A DNA stretch of 64,000 bases from JBCCQL01 sp039414355 (GTDB lineage Bacteria > Planctomycetota > Planctomycetia > Pirellulales > Lacipirellulaceae): the NCBI GenBank assembly GCA_039414355.1, contig JBCDJN010000008.1:13859-77858 (forward strand), in the 5' to 3' direction. A model generated the notes under the pieces. The model was not told the DNA's origin and did no database searches. It saw only the letters and a program-made list of their open reading frames with translations. The translations under genes and the position numbers were made by a program. This document shows, piece after piece, positions 17,801 through 25,613 of this stretch. How positions within the stretch are numbered: position 1 is the first letter of the stretch; every line of letters begins with the position of its first letter.

Positions 17801-17900
17801 AGGTCAACGGGCGCTCCGCAACAGCAAGCTGCCGGACCTGGCCGAAGTGACCGACTGGATCGCTTGGTCGCGCCAATGCCGCCTGCTGGCGGCGGCTTGA
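14829..17900 (+). CDS. Rad50/YhaN-like coiled-coil ATPase homologue lacking a P-loop, with two DUF4332-like modules
   Basis: A 1023-residue protein. Residues 20-55 (GPLPPGLSAVIDDGQRQALG) align in position with the GLTVIYGPNEAGKST strand-loop-helix of YhaN/Rad50 ATPases, but the Walker A loop is gone. A long charged coiled coil (about 165-480) includes a central CVC turn. A head-like lobe follows with ETLSQQDQRLAAMALRLAV (degenerate ABC signature) and LPVVLDEPFAGLDD (intact Walker B and D-loop). Two helix-hairpin-helix-like DUF4332 repeats (about 670-800 and 885-1020) flank a strongly basic linker. Start ATG 14829 has AGGGAA upstream. DNA or chromosome association is inferred. No SbcD-like partner is nearby, and the function is unknown. 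Confidence 0.8.
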   Translation: MKINRIATENGWLGQSTSQPLRGEVGPLPPGLSAVIDDGQRQALGLLADALYQTPLAEERPNAGWVELAGRTSKYRLRRQPGGVGAGRFVIETIEGNPIDRQALTQLLGGHDAPLAARVFFSHPGTHDDLATLLSPEVARALQTTDDTAAPEAVPAGWSPESLLSRRDEVTREIERRLADRRKTSEDLEQVVTKLDSEANRLHLRRDELRKTLTGIETDLAEVESRLRYRALAEQAERETADREAADWRPRLDELEQQIEHWRKTLADLEAREAVVRTELSAVHPDDAEPSLPLADQRAGLAVARRLVEDLESEVARLARAAATDACVCRDAHPRLNPLVDTLGKQLGRLAGLAEQQERALHVQSLHAEAAHLARSQDDLRKQLDHLLGRRQALWRTTRARPDETERDANLEVTADQRAALDSRRDELSRELADLDARLEVIATERDSVLARRSTLLSDASLEALQAELDDLHAKLRRPATKTVTTEPAAGRASQWFAKLVDGRFTGLRLVSGGRRVAVLEPGGREHPVETLSQQDQRLAAMALRLAVVGGFARRGIQLPVVLDEPFAGLDDRSAAILTTVLDDFCRLGFQVIVFTDRAVALDRMRAVGAPLLRLSYETPAEAPRPRVEVAPEATPRVVAEVTPPPAKPTLPTARVVRQTIESEYLLAPEDPIERFPVPIANREAVFARSRVRTVGDLMSADPSALAEELDRDDVTAALAALWQTHTGLVCFVPGMSFEVASMISAAGVLSAEDLAEADADELFRLVTDLRRTERGSRYKRVAWSREAAAQWIEAAGRGAERWRSTDIWQSWRRHRGERRERVLRNARRPHDARRDDRDQDDRPSRLRVRRDGEQRDGTRRKRKRRVVSETTTSPAETVLKFRLETTSPVVDAPSIGPKMAERLGGLGITTVAELLEADAEAIASKLGSRISADTVVAWQHQAQLVCRVPMLHGHDAQILVGSGFSQPEEIAAMKPAELLEFVLPFCRSSEGQRALRNSKLPDLAEVTDWIAWSRQCRLLAAA

Positions 17901-18155
17901 GGTCGGCGCCGTTGGGTCGCGATTCAGCATTCAATTTGCCCAACAAATGGGCGTCGCCGCCTAGGCATCGGGCAAAATGCGCCTCAAATGCCACGGCCGA
18001 TGTGCGGCTTTGTTAAGATTGGCCGATTCTGACGAGAAACGTGCCGAAAACCATTGACGCGGGCGTTGCGGGAAACGATTTTCTACGCGACGCCGCGGAG
18101 GAGTTTTGCCGCTGGCGACAGGCACAATGACGGTGATACACAGGATCCCGAATCC

Positions 18156-18926
18156 ATGACGCTGCTCCGATCGACGGCACTCCTTGCGGCAGCCCTGCTC
18201 ACAAGCCACGCCCACGCCATGTTGGTGGCGTCGGACGACTTTAGCTACCCGAATGGCGCCCTGACGACGGTCTCGGGTGGGACCTGGACCACCCACAGCG
18301 GCACCTCCGGAACGCTCGCGGTCTCGGGAGGCCAGGCGGTGGTCTCGCAGGACAGCGGCAGCGAAGACGCGAGCTTGACGTTCGCTACGGTTAGCAGCGG
18401 CTCGCTTTACTACGCCGTCGACTTCTCAATTCCGAGTTCAGGCGGAGCGTTCTCGGGGTCGGATTTTGAGTACTTCGCCCACTTCATGGCCCCGACTGGA
18501 TCTACTTTCAGAGGGCGTGTTGACGCAGTTGCGCCGAACGGGGGCGGGGATTTCTCTCTCGGCATCGCCACTGAGGACAGCGCCGCTGATTCGGTATGGG
18601 CGACCGACTTGTCATTCGATACGTCCTACACCGCAGTCGTCGAGCTTAACATCGACGACGGCGGGGCAACGCTCTGGGTCGACCCGACGTCCGAGTCCGA
18701 CACGAGTATCGACGGGGAATCGGCTGCGCTGCCTTCAATTGGCCGCTTCGCTTTGCGGCAGTCGAATTCGTCAAGCGATGAGACGATCCTCGTTGATGCT
18801 GTCCGCATCGGCACCACTTTTGACTCGGTGGTATCAGTTGCTGCCATCCCCGAGCCGACCTCGATGTTCTTCGGAACGCTTCTGGCGACCGGCGTCAGCA
18901 TCTCGGCTGCTCGCCGCAAGCGTTGA
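18156..18926 (+). CDS. PEP-CTERM sorting-domain exoprotein
   Basis: A 256-residue secreted protein: signal peptide MTLLRSTALLAAALLTSHAHA, then a Ser/Gly/Thr-rich beta-sandwich-like body starting VASDDFSYPNGALTTVSGGT, a style seen in planctomycete surface proteins. It ends with IPEPTSMFFGTLLATGVSIS and AARRKR, the PEP motif, transmembrane helix and basic tail recognised by exosortases. It should be cleaved and retained at the outer envelope or EPS. ATG at 18156 is preferred because the signal peptide begins there and AGGAT lies upstream; the frame is open from 18054. Binding target unknown. Confidence 0.9.
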   Translation: MTLLRSTALLAAALLTSHAHAMLVASDDFSYPNGALTTVSGGTWTTHSGTSGTLAVSGGQAVVSQDSGSEDASLTFATVSSGSLYYAVDFSIPSSGGAFSGSDFEYFAHFMAPTGSTFRGRVDAVAPNGGGDFSLGIATEDSAADSVWATDLSFDTSYTAVVELNIDDGGATLWVDPTSESDTSIDGESAALPSIGRFALRQSNSSSDETILVDAVRIGTTFDSVVSVAAIPEPTSMFFGTLLATGVSISAARRKR

Positions 18927-19124
18927 GCTTACAGGAAGCGATTAAGTATCCACACAGCCCGCGTTGGCCGAGTGCCGACGCGGGCTGATTGCGTTGCTGC
19001 GTTCGCACGGCGCGGAACTCATATCGGAAATGCTTGTCCGCTTGTCGGTTTGGGCTTACGCTGTCGGCCAGGCAGCGCTACTCAGGGGCTGCCATCTAAC
19101 TCCAATCAGCAATCGAGTCAGGCA

Positions 19125-19367
19125 ATGCAAGGTATCGGTGGCTTTCTGGTGCTCATGGGCGGCGGGTCGTTCTTGCTGAACCTCATGAATATGGAGTTCC
19201 GCCTGCTGGGGTGGATCGACATGTGGGGGCCGACCACCGGCAACGTGATCCGAATCGGCATGCTGGTCGCGGGCGTCGCCCTGTTCGTGATGGGCGCCGC
19301 GGCTAACGCCAGCCACGAAGAGTCGCAAGACGAAGACCTCGCGCGCGACGCCGCACGCCACCTGTAA
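19125..19367 (+). CDS. Small two-helix membrane protein, function unknown
   Basis: An 80-residue protein with two hydrophobic segments, IGGFLVLMGGGSFLLNLM (about 3-20) and IRIGMLVAGVALFVMGAAAN (about 43-62). They are separated by an aromatic/charged loop (EFRLLGWIDMWGP) and followed by an acidic tail ending LARDAARHL. It is too short for a family assignment. The frame is open upstream to 18972, but ATG 19125 coincides with the first helix. The stop lies 10 bp from the stop of the convergent efflux-adaptor gene. Confidence 0.65.
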   Translation: MQGIGGFLVLMGGGSFLLNLMNMEFRLLGWIDMWGPTTGNVIRIGMLVAGVALFVMGAAANASHEESQDEDLARDAARHL

Positions 19368-19377
19368 CGGGCGGGCT

Positions 19378-20619
19378 TCAGAAACCCGACGGCGATCGCA
19401 CGCCCACCAGCCGGCAGCGGCAGGGCTTGTCGAGGCAGCCGCAATCGACCTGCTGCACCACGCGGTCGCCGGCGGTCAGGCCGCTGGCGACCCCCACCCA
19501 AAAATCGTCCGCCACGCCGAGCGTGACCGGCGTGCGGCGCGGCTGGCCGGCGGAGACGACCATCGCGTACGGCTGCGATCCGTCGTAGCCGATCGCGGTC
19601 TTCGGCACCGCGGGCAGCCACTGGCTGTGCAGCTCGACGGTCCCTTCACCCCGGCTGCCAATCGGCTGCGACGCCGCGCTCGAGTCGACCGCAACGACCG
19701 CGGTGAGCAGTGATCCGAACTCGCCCGCCGACCGCTCGACGCGCGACACGCGCCCCGCCGTGGCCGTGCGGCCGAGTTGGAGCGTCACCGGGCTGCCGAG
19801 GTTGATGCCGGTGAGTCGGTCTTCCGGTCCTTCGAGCACCACTTCTCGGGTCGACTCGTCAGCGAGCGTCATGAGCGGGCGGCCGGCTTGGGCCAGCGCG
19901 CCGGGCCGCGTCTGACACGCCGCCACCACGCCCGCCACCGGCGCCCGGAGCCACGCCTGCTGCTGCTTAGCGCGGGCGACCGCGAGCGCTGCATTGGCCA
20001 CGTCGATGAGCGACTCGGCCACCGCCACGCGCTCGCCAGCCTGCCGCGTGGTGCCTTCGAGCCGACGCGTCCGGTCTTGTGAAACCCGCGAGACATGGTA
20101 GGTCTGCAAGAACTGCTGTTGGCCCACAACGCCCGCGGTGGACTGCCGGCGGGCTTGCAACAGGGCGAGCCTGCCCTGCCCCGCCTCCGCCCGGCCGGCG
20201 ATCAGCAGCGTTTGGGCCTGTGACAACTCCGCCTTCGCCAAGCGGTGCTCCGCTCGGGCCAGCTCAACCGTCCGCTCGCACAGCCGCACCTGCTTTGCGA
20301 GCTCCGGCGCGGTGAGCTCAACAAGCACCTGCCCCCGGTGAACCCGATCGCCCGCCTCAACACATACGCGCCTCACGCGGGCCGTGAGCGTTGGCGTCAC
20401 TTCGGCGGACGGCGTAGCGACGACGCGCGCCGGGGCCGTCACTTCACGCTTGATCCGCCTGCGACGCACGCGGACAACGTCAACCACCGGTGGGGGCGTC
20501 GCCGTGCGAACGGCTTCGTCGCTTGCGGCTTGGCGATCGGCTGCCGGCCGACTGCAGCCGCCAACGCCAAGCACCACGGCCGACGCCGCCAACAGGATTT
20601 GTCGCCAGGAGAAGCGCAT
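19378..20619 (-). CDS. Efflux RND-type periplasmic adaptor (membrane fusion protein), lipoprotein
   Basis: A 413-residue HlyD/AcrA-type adaptor. The N-terminus MRFSWRQILLAASAVVLGVG leads to a lipobox cysteine (LGVGGC, residue about 22), so it should be anchored by lipid. Then come a barrel-sandwich half (VTPTLTARVRRVCVEAGDRV, RGQVLVELTAPEL), a helical hairpin, the second lipoyl half (AWLRAPVAGVVAACQTRPG) and beta-barrel/membrane-proximal domains. The tail CGCLDKPCRCRL has five cysteines within ten residues, unusual for this family and possibly metal-binding. No pump or outer-membrane gene adjoins it, so the partner is elsewhere. ATG 20619 chosen at the signal peptide. Confidence 0.88.
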   Translation of the reverse strand: MRFSWRQILLAASAVVLGVGGCSRPAADRQAASDEAVRTATPPPVVDVVRVRRRRIKREVTAPARVVATPSAEVTPTLTARVRRVCVEAGDRVHRGQVLVELTAPELAKQVRLCERTVELARAEHRLAKAELSQAQTLLIAGRAEAGQGRLALLQARRQSTAGVVGQQQFLQTYHVSRVSQDRTRRLEGTTRQAGERVAVAESLIDVANAALAVARAKQQQAWLRAPVAGVVAACQTRPGALAQAGRPLMTLADESTREVVLEGPEDRLTGINLGSPVTLQLGRTATAGRVSRVERSAGEFGSLLTAVVAVDSSAASQPIGSRGEGTVELHSQWLPAVPKTAIGYDGSQPYAMVVSAGQPRRTPVTLGVADDFWVGVASGLTAGDRVVQQVDCGCLDKPCRCRLVGVRSPSGF

Positions 20620-20775
20620 GATCGCCGCCGCCGTGCGGGCTCGATTCCTGCCGGGCACTGCCGCCGCCCGGTGGGCCAACCGTGGCCCTAGCAAGCAGTG
20701 TCGGCGCCGCTAGCAGGGCAATCTTAGGCAAAATGCGAAGTCTATGACGCCCGGTCCGTGCGGTCGCCGCGATAG

Positions 20776-21360
20776 CTAGAACATCGTTTCCCTTGCCAGC
20801 AGCCGGCGTTTCATTTCGAGGCCGTCGGGCGCCGAGTAGCCGCCGAGCTTGCCGCCGCTGCCCAAGACGCGGTGGCAGGGCACGATCAGCGGCACAAGAT
20901 TGCGGGCCATCACCGAGCCCACCGCCCGGGCCGCCCGGGGCCGGCCGCACGCGTCGGCAAGCTGGCCGTAGCTCAGCCGCTCGCCCCATCCAATCGCCTG
21001 GCAGGCCGCGCTCACGCTCCGGCCAAACGCCGTCAGATGCGCGCGGCTGACCGGAACGCTCGATAGATCAATCGGTTCCCCCTCGGCGAAGGAGAGCAGA
21101 TCGTCAGCGAGCGAATCGAGATCGAGCCGCTCGCCGAGGGCTTCAAGGCGATCGGGCAGGTCCCGCCACGCGGCGTTCTCCGCGTCCATCCGGCTCGCGT
21201 GGCCGAAAGCGAGTCGAACCACCGCCGTCGACGAGGCGACGACGGCCGTCCAGCCCAGCGGCGTGTCGAGCGACACGCAATCAAGCTCCGCGGAGTCCGT
21301 TGGCACGACGCGGAGCGTGCCTTCGGTGGGCGTTTCGACCTGGTTGTTGGAGATCGCCAT
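20776..21360 (-). CDS. ogt: Methylated-DNA--[protein]-cysteine S-methyltransferase (O6-alkylguanine repair)
   Basis: A 194-residue suicide repair protein that moves the alkyl group from O6-alkylguanine to its own cysteine. The N-terminal domain (about 25-100) is variable. The C-terminal domain holds AACQAIGWGERLSYGQLADA, GRPRAARAVGSVMARN, the active site VPCHRVLGSGGKLGGYS with the nucleophilic cysteine in PCHRV, and the Asn hinge. All expected residues are present. ATG at 21360. It stands alone, 157 bp upstream of the adaptor gene and co-directional with it. The Ogt symbol is used rather than Ada because no Ada zinc domain is present. Confidence 0.95.
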   Translation of the reverse strand: MAISNNQVETPTEGTLRVVPTDSAELDCVSLDTPLGWTAVVASSTAVVRLAFGHASRMDAENAAWRDLPDRLEALGERLDLDSLADDLLSFAEGEPIDLSSVPVSRAHLTAFGRSVSAACQAIGWGERLSYGQLADACGRPRAARAVGSVMARNLVPLIVPCHRVLGSGGKLGGYSAPDGLEMKRRLLARETMF

Positions 21361-21396
21361 CCGTCGTAAGTCGCTTCCCTGTAATGGATAAAGACC

Positions 21397-21555
21397 CTAG
21401 CCCAGCGCGTCGCCAGCTTTGACAGCCCGCGATCGGCAGTAATATACTCCCGGGCTGGCCTCGGGCGAATCGGCTTTCGCCTTGGCGGCCCGCGACGGAC
21501 CCACCGACAGACAAGCCAGGCCTGCGGCGACGCACGTGGCGGTGACACACATCAT
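21397..21555 (-). CDS. Possible small secreted protein (52 codons)
   Basis: The frame begins ATGATG at 21555 and reads MMCVTATCVAAGLACLSVG followed by PSRAAKAKADSPEASPG and a short tail. The first 25 residues resemble a signal peptide with alanine-rich cleavage context. It is divergent from the gene at 21616, 60 bp away. There is no family assignment and no clear Shine-Dalgarno sequence. It may be a chance frame. Confidence 0.3.
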   Translation of the reverse strand: MMCVTATCVAAGLACLSVGPSRAAKAKADSPEASPGVYYCRSRAVKAGDALG

Positions 21556-21615
21556 CGCCGGGCCGCCGCAACCCTCGGCATACTGAGCACGGCAATTCGG
21601 GAAAGGACGAGGCGC

Positions 21616-22359
21616 GTGAACCCTTACGCCCAGCTCTCGGACGACTTCTACGTCAACGTCAACCTGAACACGGAGATGGAGCTCTCCAGCGGCCGGGAGA
21701 CGGTGCTGCACTTTGCCGAGCAGATGCAGAAGAAGTACCCCGAGATGCGGAACTTCTACGCCCGCGAGAAGGGCGACTTCGTGCTCGAGGAAGACAAGGA
21801 CCGCGGCAGCTACCGCTGGTGCACGCTTGAGCCGCGGCGGGTGGCAAGCGGCTGCGTGAACCCCGAGTCGATCGAAACCGCGGCCGCCCAGCACGCCCAC
21901 GCCCTCGACCTGGCGCCGTTCGTGCTCTCGGTCAGCCCGCTCGATTGCGAGGCGCTCGACTTCCTGATGGGATTCGACTTCTCCTACCGCGGCAACCACA
22001 ACCAACTGGTGACCGAGGCGCTCGGCGTCTGCCCCGCCCTCGAACGGTTGGCGAACATCCCCGGCGCGTCGTTCATGAACAACGAGCCGAACCTCACCAT
22101 CGCCGTCGATGACGACTGCCGCCTGCAATGCCGCGTGCACCTGGAAACGCGCACGCAGCCGTACCACATCCGCACCGGCGAGTACCAGGAGGAGCAGCTC
22201 AGCGTCTACGTCACCGCCCGCCGCTACGGCAGCCTCGACCCGGGCATGACCTACGTGAGCGCGATGCAGGAGCTGAGGCAGTTGTGCGAAGAGACAGTAG
22301 ACAACTGCGTGGTAGAGCCGCTGCTGCAACCACTGGCGCGGGCGATTGCGCTGGATTGA
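21616..22359 (+). CDS. Conserved-looking hypothetical protein
   Basis: A 247-residue soluble protein starting GTG at 21616, with AGGACGAGG upstream. No signal peptide or membrane helix. The sequence opens MNPYAQLSDDFYVNVNLNTE and has a compact, well-biased composition. One block (RGNHNQLVTEALGVCPALER) and a C-terminal RRYGSLDPGMTYVSAMQEL look structured, and coding bias is strong throughout. I do not recognise the family. It lies alone between ogt and the peptidoglycan-binding-domain gene, with no operon partner. Confidence 0.8.
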   Translation: MNPYAQLSDDFYVNVNLNTEMELSSGRETVLHFAEQMQKKYPEMRNFYAREKGDFVLEEDKDRGSYRWCTLEPRRVASGCVNPESIETAAAQHAHALDLAPFVLSVSPLDCEALDFLMGFDFSYRGNHNQLVTEALGVCPALERLANIPGASFMNNEPNLTIAVDDDCRLQCRVHLETRTQPYHIRTGEYQEEQLSVYVTARRYGSLDPGMTYVSAMQELRQLCEETVDNCVVEPLLQPLARAIALD

Positions 22360-22389
22360 CGCGTTTGCTCTAAGGGACGCCCGATTGGG

Positions 22390-23325
22390 TTACTTGGTGT
22401 AGAGCCACCAATCGGTATCGATGCCCCACGTGTCGCGTCGGTCGTCCGAATAGATGATAACCTTGTTCAGATTGACCTGCTTGAGCGGTTTGACGCTCAA
22501 AGTCTTGCCGTCCTTGGTAGCGGCCGCGTACCACCGGCGCCACGTGCCGCTCGCCTTGGAGCTGCTGGTCTTGTTGAAGGTGTAGGTGCCGCCGAGACTG
22601 ATGCCCCCCTCGCCTCCCGCCACAAAAGCGTCGCCGGCGACCTTGCCGTTGATGCCGGCCGACAGGTTTCCGCCGCGGGAGAAGGTGACGTTCGGCCCCG
22701 CCACGCTGACATCGATGTAGAACTTGCAGACGGTGTAGCCGCGCTCTTCTAGGACGGTAGCCGAGGCGGCCGCCTCCCAGTTGAGGTACTGCTTGACCTC
22801 GGACTTGAGCCGGTCGTCAAGAACCTTAACTTCGGCCGGATAGATCAGCCGGCCCGGTGTGAGGACCATGGTGAAAGACAGGTCCCAGGCGCCGAAGTCC
22901 TCGTTGACAAACTTCTTCTCGTCCAGGCGAACCGATTCCTTGACCACCTTCTTGGTCAGCACTTTGTGCGGCTGCGGCGCGTCGGGGTGCGCGCCGGGCT
23001 TGCACGCTTTGGCCTCTGCCTTTGCTTCCGCTTTTGCCTCTTCCTTCTCGAGCTTCTTTTCGAGCTGCTCAATCTTCTTGCCGAGCTTGGTGAGCTCGGC
23101 CGACTCCTTGGCCTTAGACTTCTTGCCGAGCATGTAGGCGGTGTCCGAACCTACTTTGCCGTCTTTGTGGAGCCCGTGTTTCTTTTGGAAAGCGATCACC
23201 GCCTTCTCGGTAGCCGCGTCGAACTTGCCCGACGCCTCAACATCAAAACCGGCGCCCTGCAGAGCGAGCTGCAGAAACTTCACTTGCTGGCCTTTATCGC
23301 CCTTCTTGATTAGCAGGGGCTCCAT
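22390..23325 (-). CDS. Peptidoglycan-binding (PG_binding_1) domain protein without signal peptide
   Basis: A 311-residue protein starting MEPLLIKKGDKGQQVKFLQL. Residues 1-68 are a PG_binding_1 three-helix module: VKFLQLALQGAGFDVEASGK, FDAATEKAVIAFQKKHGL, DGKVGSDTAYML. A Lys/Glu/Ala-rich coiled coil (about 70-108) and a C-terminal beta-rich domain follow, with a glycine-rich stretch (NLSAGINGKVAGDAFVAGG) and an aromatic end WGIDTDWWLYTK. No Sec or Tat signal is visible, although the first module normally binds cell wall. ATG 23325 has GGTGAG upstream; GTG 23337 is an alternative. It could reach the wall by lysis or a contractile/specialised secretion route, which is speculation. Confidence 0.75.
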   Translation of the reverse strand: MEPLLIKKGDKGQQVKFLQLALQGAGFDVEASGKFDAATEKAVIAFQKKHGLHKDGKVGSDTAYMLGKKSKAKESAELTKLGKKIEQLEKKLEKEEAKAEAKAEAKACKPGAHPDAPQPHKVLTKKVVKESVRLDEKKFVNEDFGAWDLSFTMVLTPGRLIYPAEVKVLDDRLKSEVKQYLNWEAAASATVLEERGYTVCKFYIDVSVAGPNVTFSRGGNLSAGINGKVAGDAFVAGGEGGISLGGTYTFNKTSSSKASGTWRRWYAAATKDGKTLSVKPLKQVNLNKVIIYSDDRRDTWGIDTDWWLYTK

Positions 23326-23671
23326 GAAACTACTCACCGATTGCTTGGGTCGCGGTTGTTGACTCGCATAATCGAAGCGTCACTCACGCCCCGATGTCAA
23401 GTAGCTTAGCGTAAACGCCGCTTGTGCCACGCAAACCTATCCACAGCGTTTCGCTAGTTTAGTCGCGGGCGACGGCCTTCGCCGAACCGCCGGTCGCCCG
23501 GCAGTCTCTCGGTGTCGTCTTAGGGCTGCACGCTAAGGGCGTCCGTTTGCAGCCGCAAGTTTCTTTGACTACGTACCGATCGACAAAAACTTGCGGCCCT
23601 CGTAATGCGAAATAAAATGCAGATTCGCATCGGCAGTTCCAACCGCGACCACCTTGACCGGCGAGTGACTA
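23326..23671. other. Divergent intergenic spacer
   Basis: About 345 bp between two divergent genes, lower in GC than its surroundings and with stops in all frames of reasonable length. It contains a GC-rich inverted repeat (CGGGCGAC with GTCGCCCG, about 23467-23501). Promoters for both flanking genes are expected here, but I see no consensus pair. Confidence 0.4.
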
Positions 23672-24703
23672 GTGAAACGCTGCATCAGCTTCCTTCTCCT
23701 CTCGGGGGTTGTGGGGGCGGCCGCCTCCACCGCCGCACTCGGCGCCGGCATTAGCAGTTCGCTGCAACGCGAGACGCTCTCGCCCGATGAGACCCAGTTC
23801 TTCTCGCTCGGGTCGTTCGCCACGGGCGAAGTTGTCTTCGGCATCACGACGCCGATCGAAGGCGTGCCCTTCGACTTCGACACGCCCGACACCGTCGTGG
23901 CGACCTTCTTCTCCAGCGATGTGGGGCCCGGCGATCTCTCCCCCTTCGTGCTGACGATCAACGACGACAGCGACGCCGACAACAACCTTGACGCGCCCAA
24001 CGGCAACGACGGCGACTCGTTCGGCTCGCTGTTTCGCTTGGAGACGATGGCCGACGACTTCACCGTTGGCGTGACGGGCTTCGGCGATGATTTCGAGGGC
24101 GCCGGGCACGGGGAGTCGGGCGACTACCTGCTGACGATCGGCCACGTCGATCCCACGTCGCTGGGTGGCGACTTCGCCGACTCCGACGGCGCCAACGAAA
24201 TGATGGCCGGCGCCGATCTGCTGCCTCTGGGCGAATTCGACTCGCTCGTCTCGGTCAACTCGCTGGTCCCCGGCGCGACGGGCGATGTTGACTTCTACCG
24301 CGTCGACCTGGTCGCGGGCGATGTGCTGACGGCGATGACCGCTCCCTTGGGCGGGTTGAGCGATGACTTCGACGACCCCGACACGATGATCATCGTCATG
24401 GACAGCAACGGCAACATCCTGCTGGACGACGACGAAGCGGGCGGGCCGTTCAGCGATCTCGGCATCAACACCTTCGGCACGACCGACGCGCACGGCTCGG
24501 CGGTGCACTTCCTCGCCCCGGCAACCGATTCCTACTTCTTCGCCGTGACTGGCTTCCCGGACGAGCTGGCGATCGGGTCCCACAGCGAGCAAGGCGCGTA
24601 CGCGTTGCTCGTGTCGCGGGCTCGCGTGATTCCTGAGCCTTCCGCGCTGGCGTTGGTGCTAGCTGGCGGCCTTGTGTGCAAGACCCGCCGTCGCCGAGCG
24701 TAA
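23672..24703 (+). CDS. PEP-CTERM exoprotein with acidic calcium-binding-like repeats
   Basis: A 343-residue secreted protein starting GTG 23672. The signal peptide is MKRCISFLLLSGVVGAAAS with an ALGA cleavage region. The body has two related beta-rich blocks containing PGDLSPFVLTINDDSDADNN and DTMIIVMDSNGNILLDDDEA, the D-x-D-x-N-G patterns typical of pre-peptidase-C-like or DVUA0089-like domains that may bind calcium. The end is IPEPSALALVLAGGLVCKTR plus RRRA, a PEP-CTERM exosortase signal. It should be anchored at the cell surface or EPS. Composition is strongly acidic outside the termini. No partner gene is adjacent. Confidence 0.88.
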   Translation: MKRCISFLLLSGVVGAAASTAALGAGISSSLQRETLSPDETQFFSLGSFATGEVVFGITTPIEGVPFDFDTPDTVVATFFSSDVGPGDLSPFVLTINDDSDADNNLDAPNGNDGDSFGSLFRLETMADDFTVGVTGFGDDFEGAGHGESGDYLLTIGHVDPTSLGGDFADSDGANEMMAGADLLPLGEFDSLVSVNSLVPGATGDVDFYRVDLVAGDVLTAMTAPLGGLSDDFDDPDTMIIVMDSNGNILLDDDEAGGPFSDLGINTFGTTDAHGSAVHFLAPATDSYFFAVTGFPDELAIGSHSEQGAYALLVSRARVIPEPSALALVLAGGLVCKTRRRRA

Positions 24704-25002
24704 CGCTCAGCGGACCGCGAAGCACCAATCGCGTCGGCGAATGGACTCGGGGCGAAAGTGGCCCAAGAATCGCCGCCGGTGTCCAATTCGTTCCCGATTC
24801 CGATCGTTGTCGAAATTGGACAACGCGATGCGTACAACAAGAATCGGCGTCATTCAGCGGCGACGCAGTTTCGCGGCTTGGCGTGACGTAAGTCGTTACG
24901 CTTCGTCCGCATCGCGGCGACGATCGGGCAAAAAAAACGCTCCGCGACTCACGCGGGACAGGGCTGCGAAGAATCTTTTGCCGCGCGCCGTTTCTCGGCG
25001 GC
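24704..25002. other. Convergent intergenic spacer
   Basis: About 300 bp between convergent genes without a credible frame. It includes an imperfect palindrome GCGTGACG-TAAGT-CGTTACGC near 24882-24902 and an A8 run near 24930, which could act as a bidirectional terminator. Nothing else is seen. Confidence 0.35.
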
Positions 25003-25389
25003 TTACTCGGCCAGCAGCCGCTTGACGCTCTTCAGCAGGTCGTCCATGGAGAACGGCTTGCGGAGGTAGTCGTCCACGCCCAGCATCTCGGCGTACGCCT
25101 TGTGCCGGCTGCCCTCGTTGGCGGTGATCATAATCACGCGGGGCGGCTTTTCGCGCGTGCGGCGGAGCTTCTCCAGCACCAAGAACCCGCTCCGCTTGGG
25201 CATCATCATGTCCAAGATGACGAGGTCGGGGTCCTCACGCTCGGTGAGGGCCAGTCCCTGGTTGCCATCGCGGGCGATCAGCACGCTGTAGCCGTTGGAC
25301 TCCAGGGCGAGGCGGAGGGACTCGATGATCTCCGCGTCGTCGTCAACCAGGAGGATTCGTTTGCCATCGCTGGCGTCGGTGGTGGCCAT
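25003..25389 (-). CDS. Single-domain response regulator (CheY-like receiver)
   Basis: A 128-residue stand-alone receiver. Key residues are all in place: acidic pocket D16/D17 in ILLVDDDAEI, phosphoacceptor D60 in LVILDMMMP, T89 in VIMITANEG and K111 in YLRKPFSMDDLL. There is no output domain, so it acts by protein contact, as CheY or as a phosphorelay intermediate. No histidine kinase is adjacent, and its cognate partner is unknown. ATG at 25389. It is co-directional with, but more than 200 bp from, the MurG-like gene. Confidence 0.92.
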   Translation of the reverse strand: MATTDASDGKRILLVDDDAEIIESLRLALESNGYSVLIARDGNQGLALTEREDPDLVILDMMMPKRSGFLVLEKLRRTREKPPRVIMITANEGSRHKAYAEMLGVDDYLRKPFSMDDLLKSVKRLLAE

Positions 25390-25613
25390 GGTGGGTGTTG
25401 CGATCCGCCCCGGCTGCCGAAATCAGCGGCCGCGGCCGTATGAATTCCTGCGGCGGCCGGCGAACGGTTATGCCAGGGCGCCGCGGTTGGGATAACAAGG
25501 ACTTACAAGCCCTTTGGTATAGCTTTCACCCCGGAAAATGGAAGCCCACGGCGGCCGAGATTGCCCAGGCTTCGCACACAAAGAGCAGCGAGGGGGCGGT
25601 TGGCGCCAAACCC

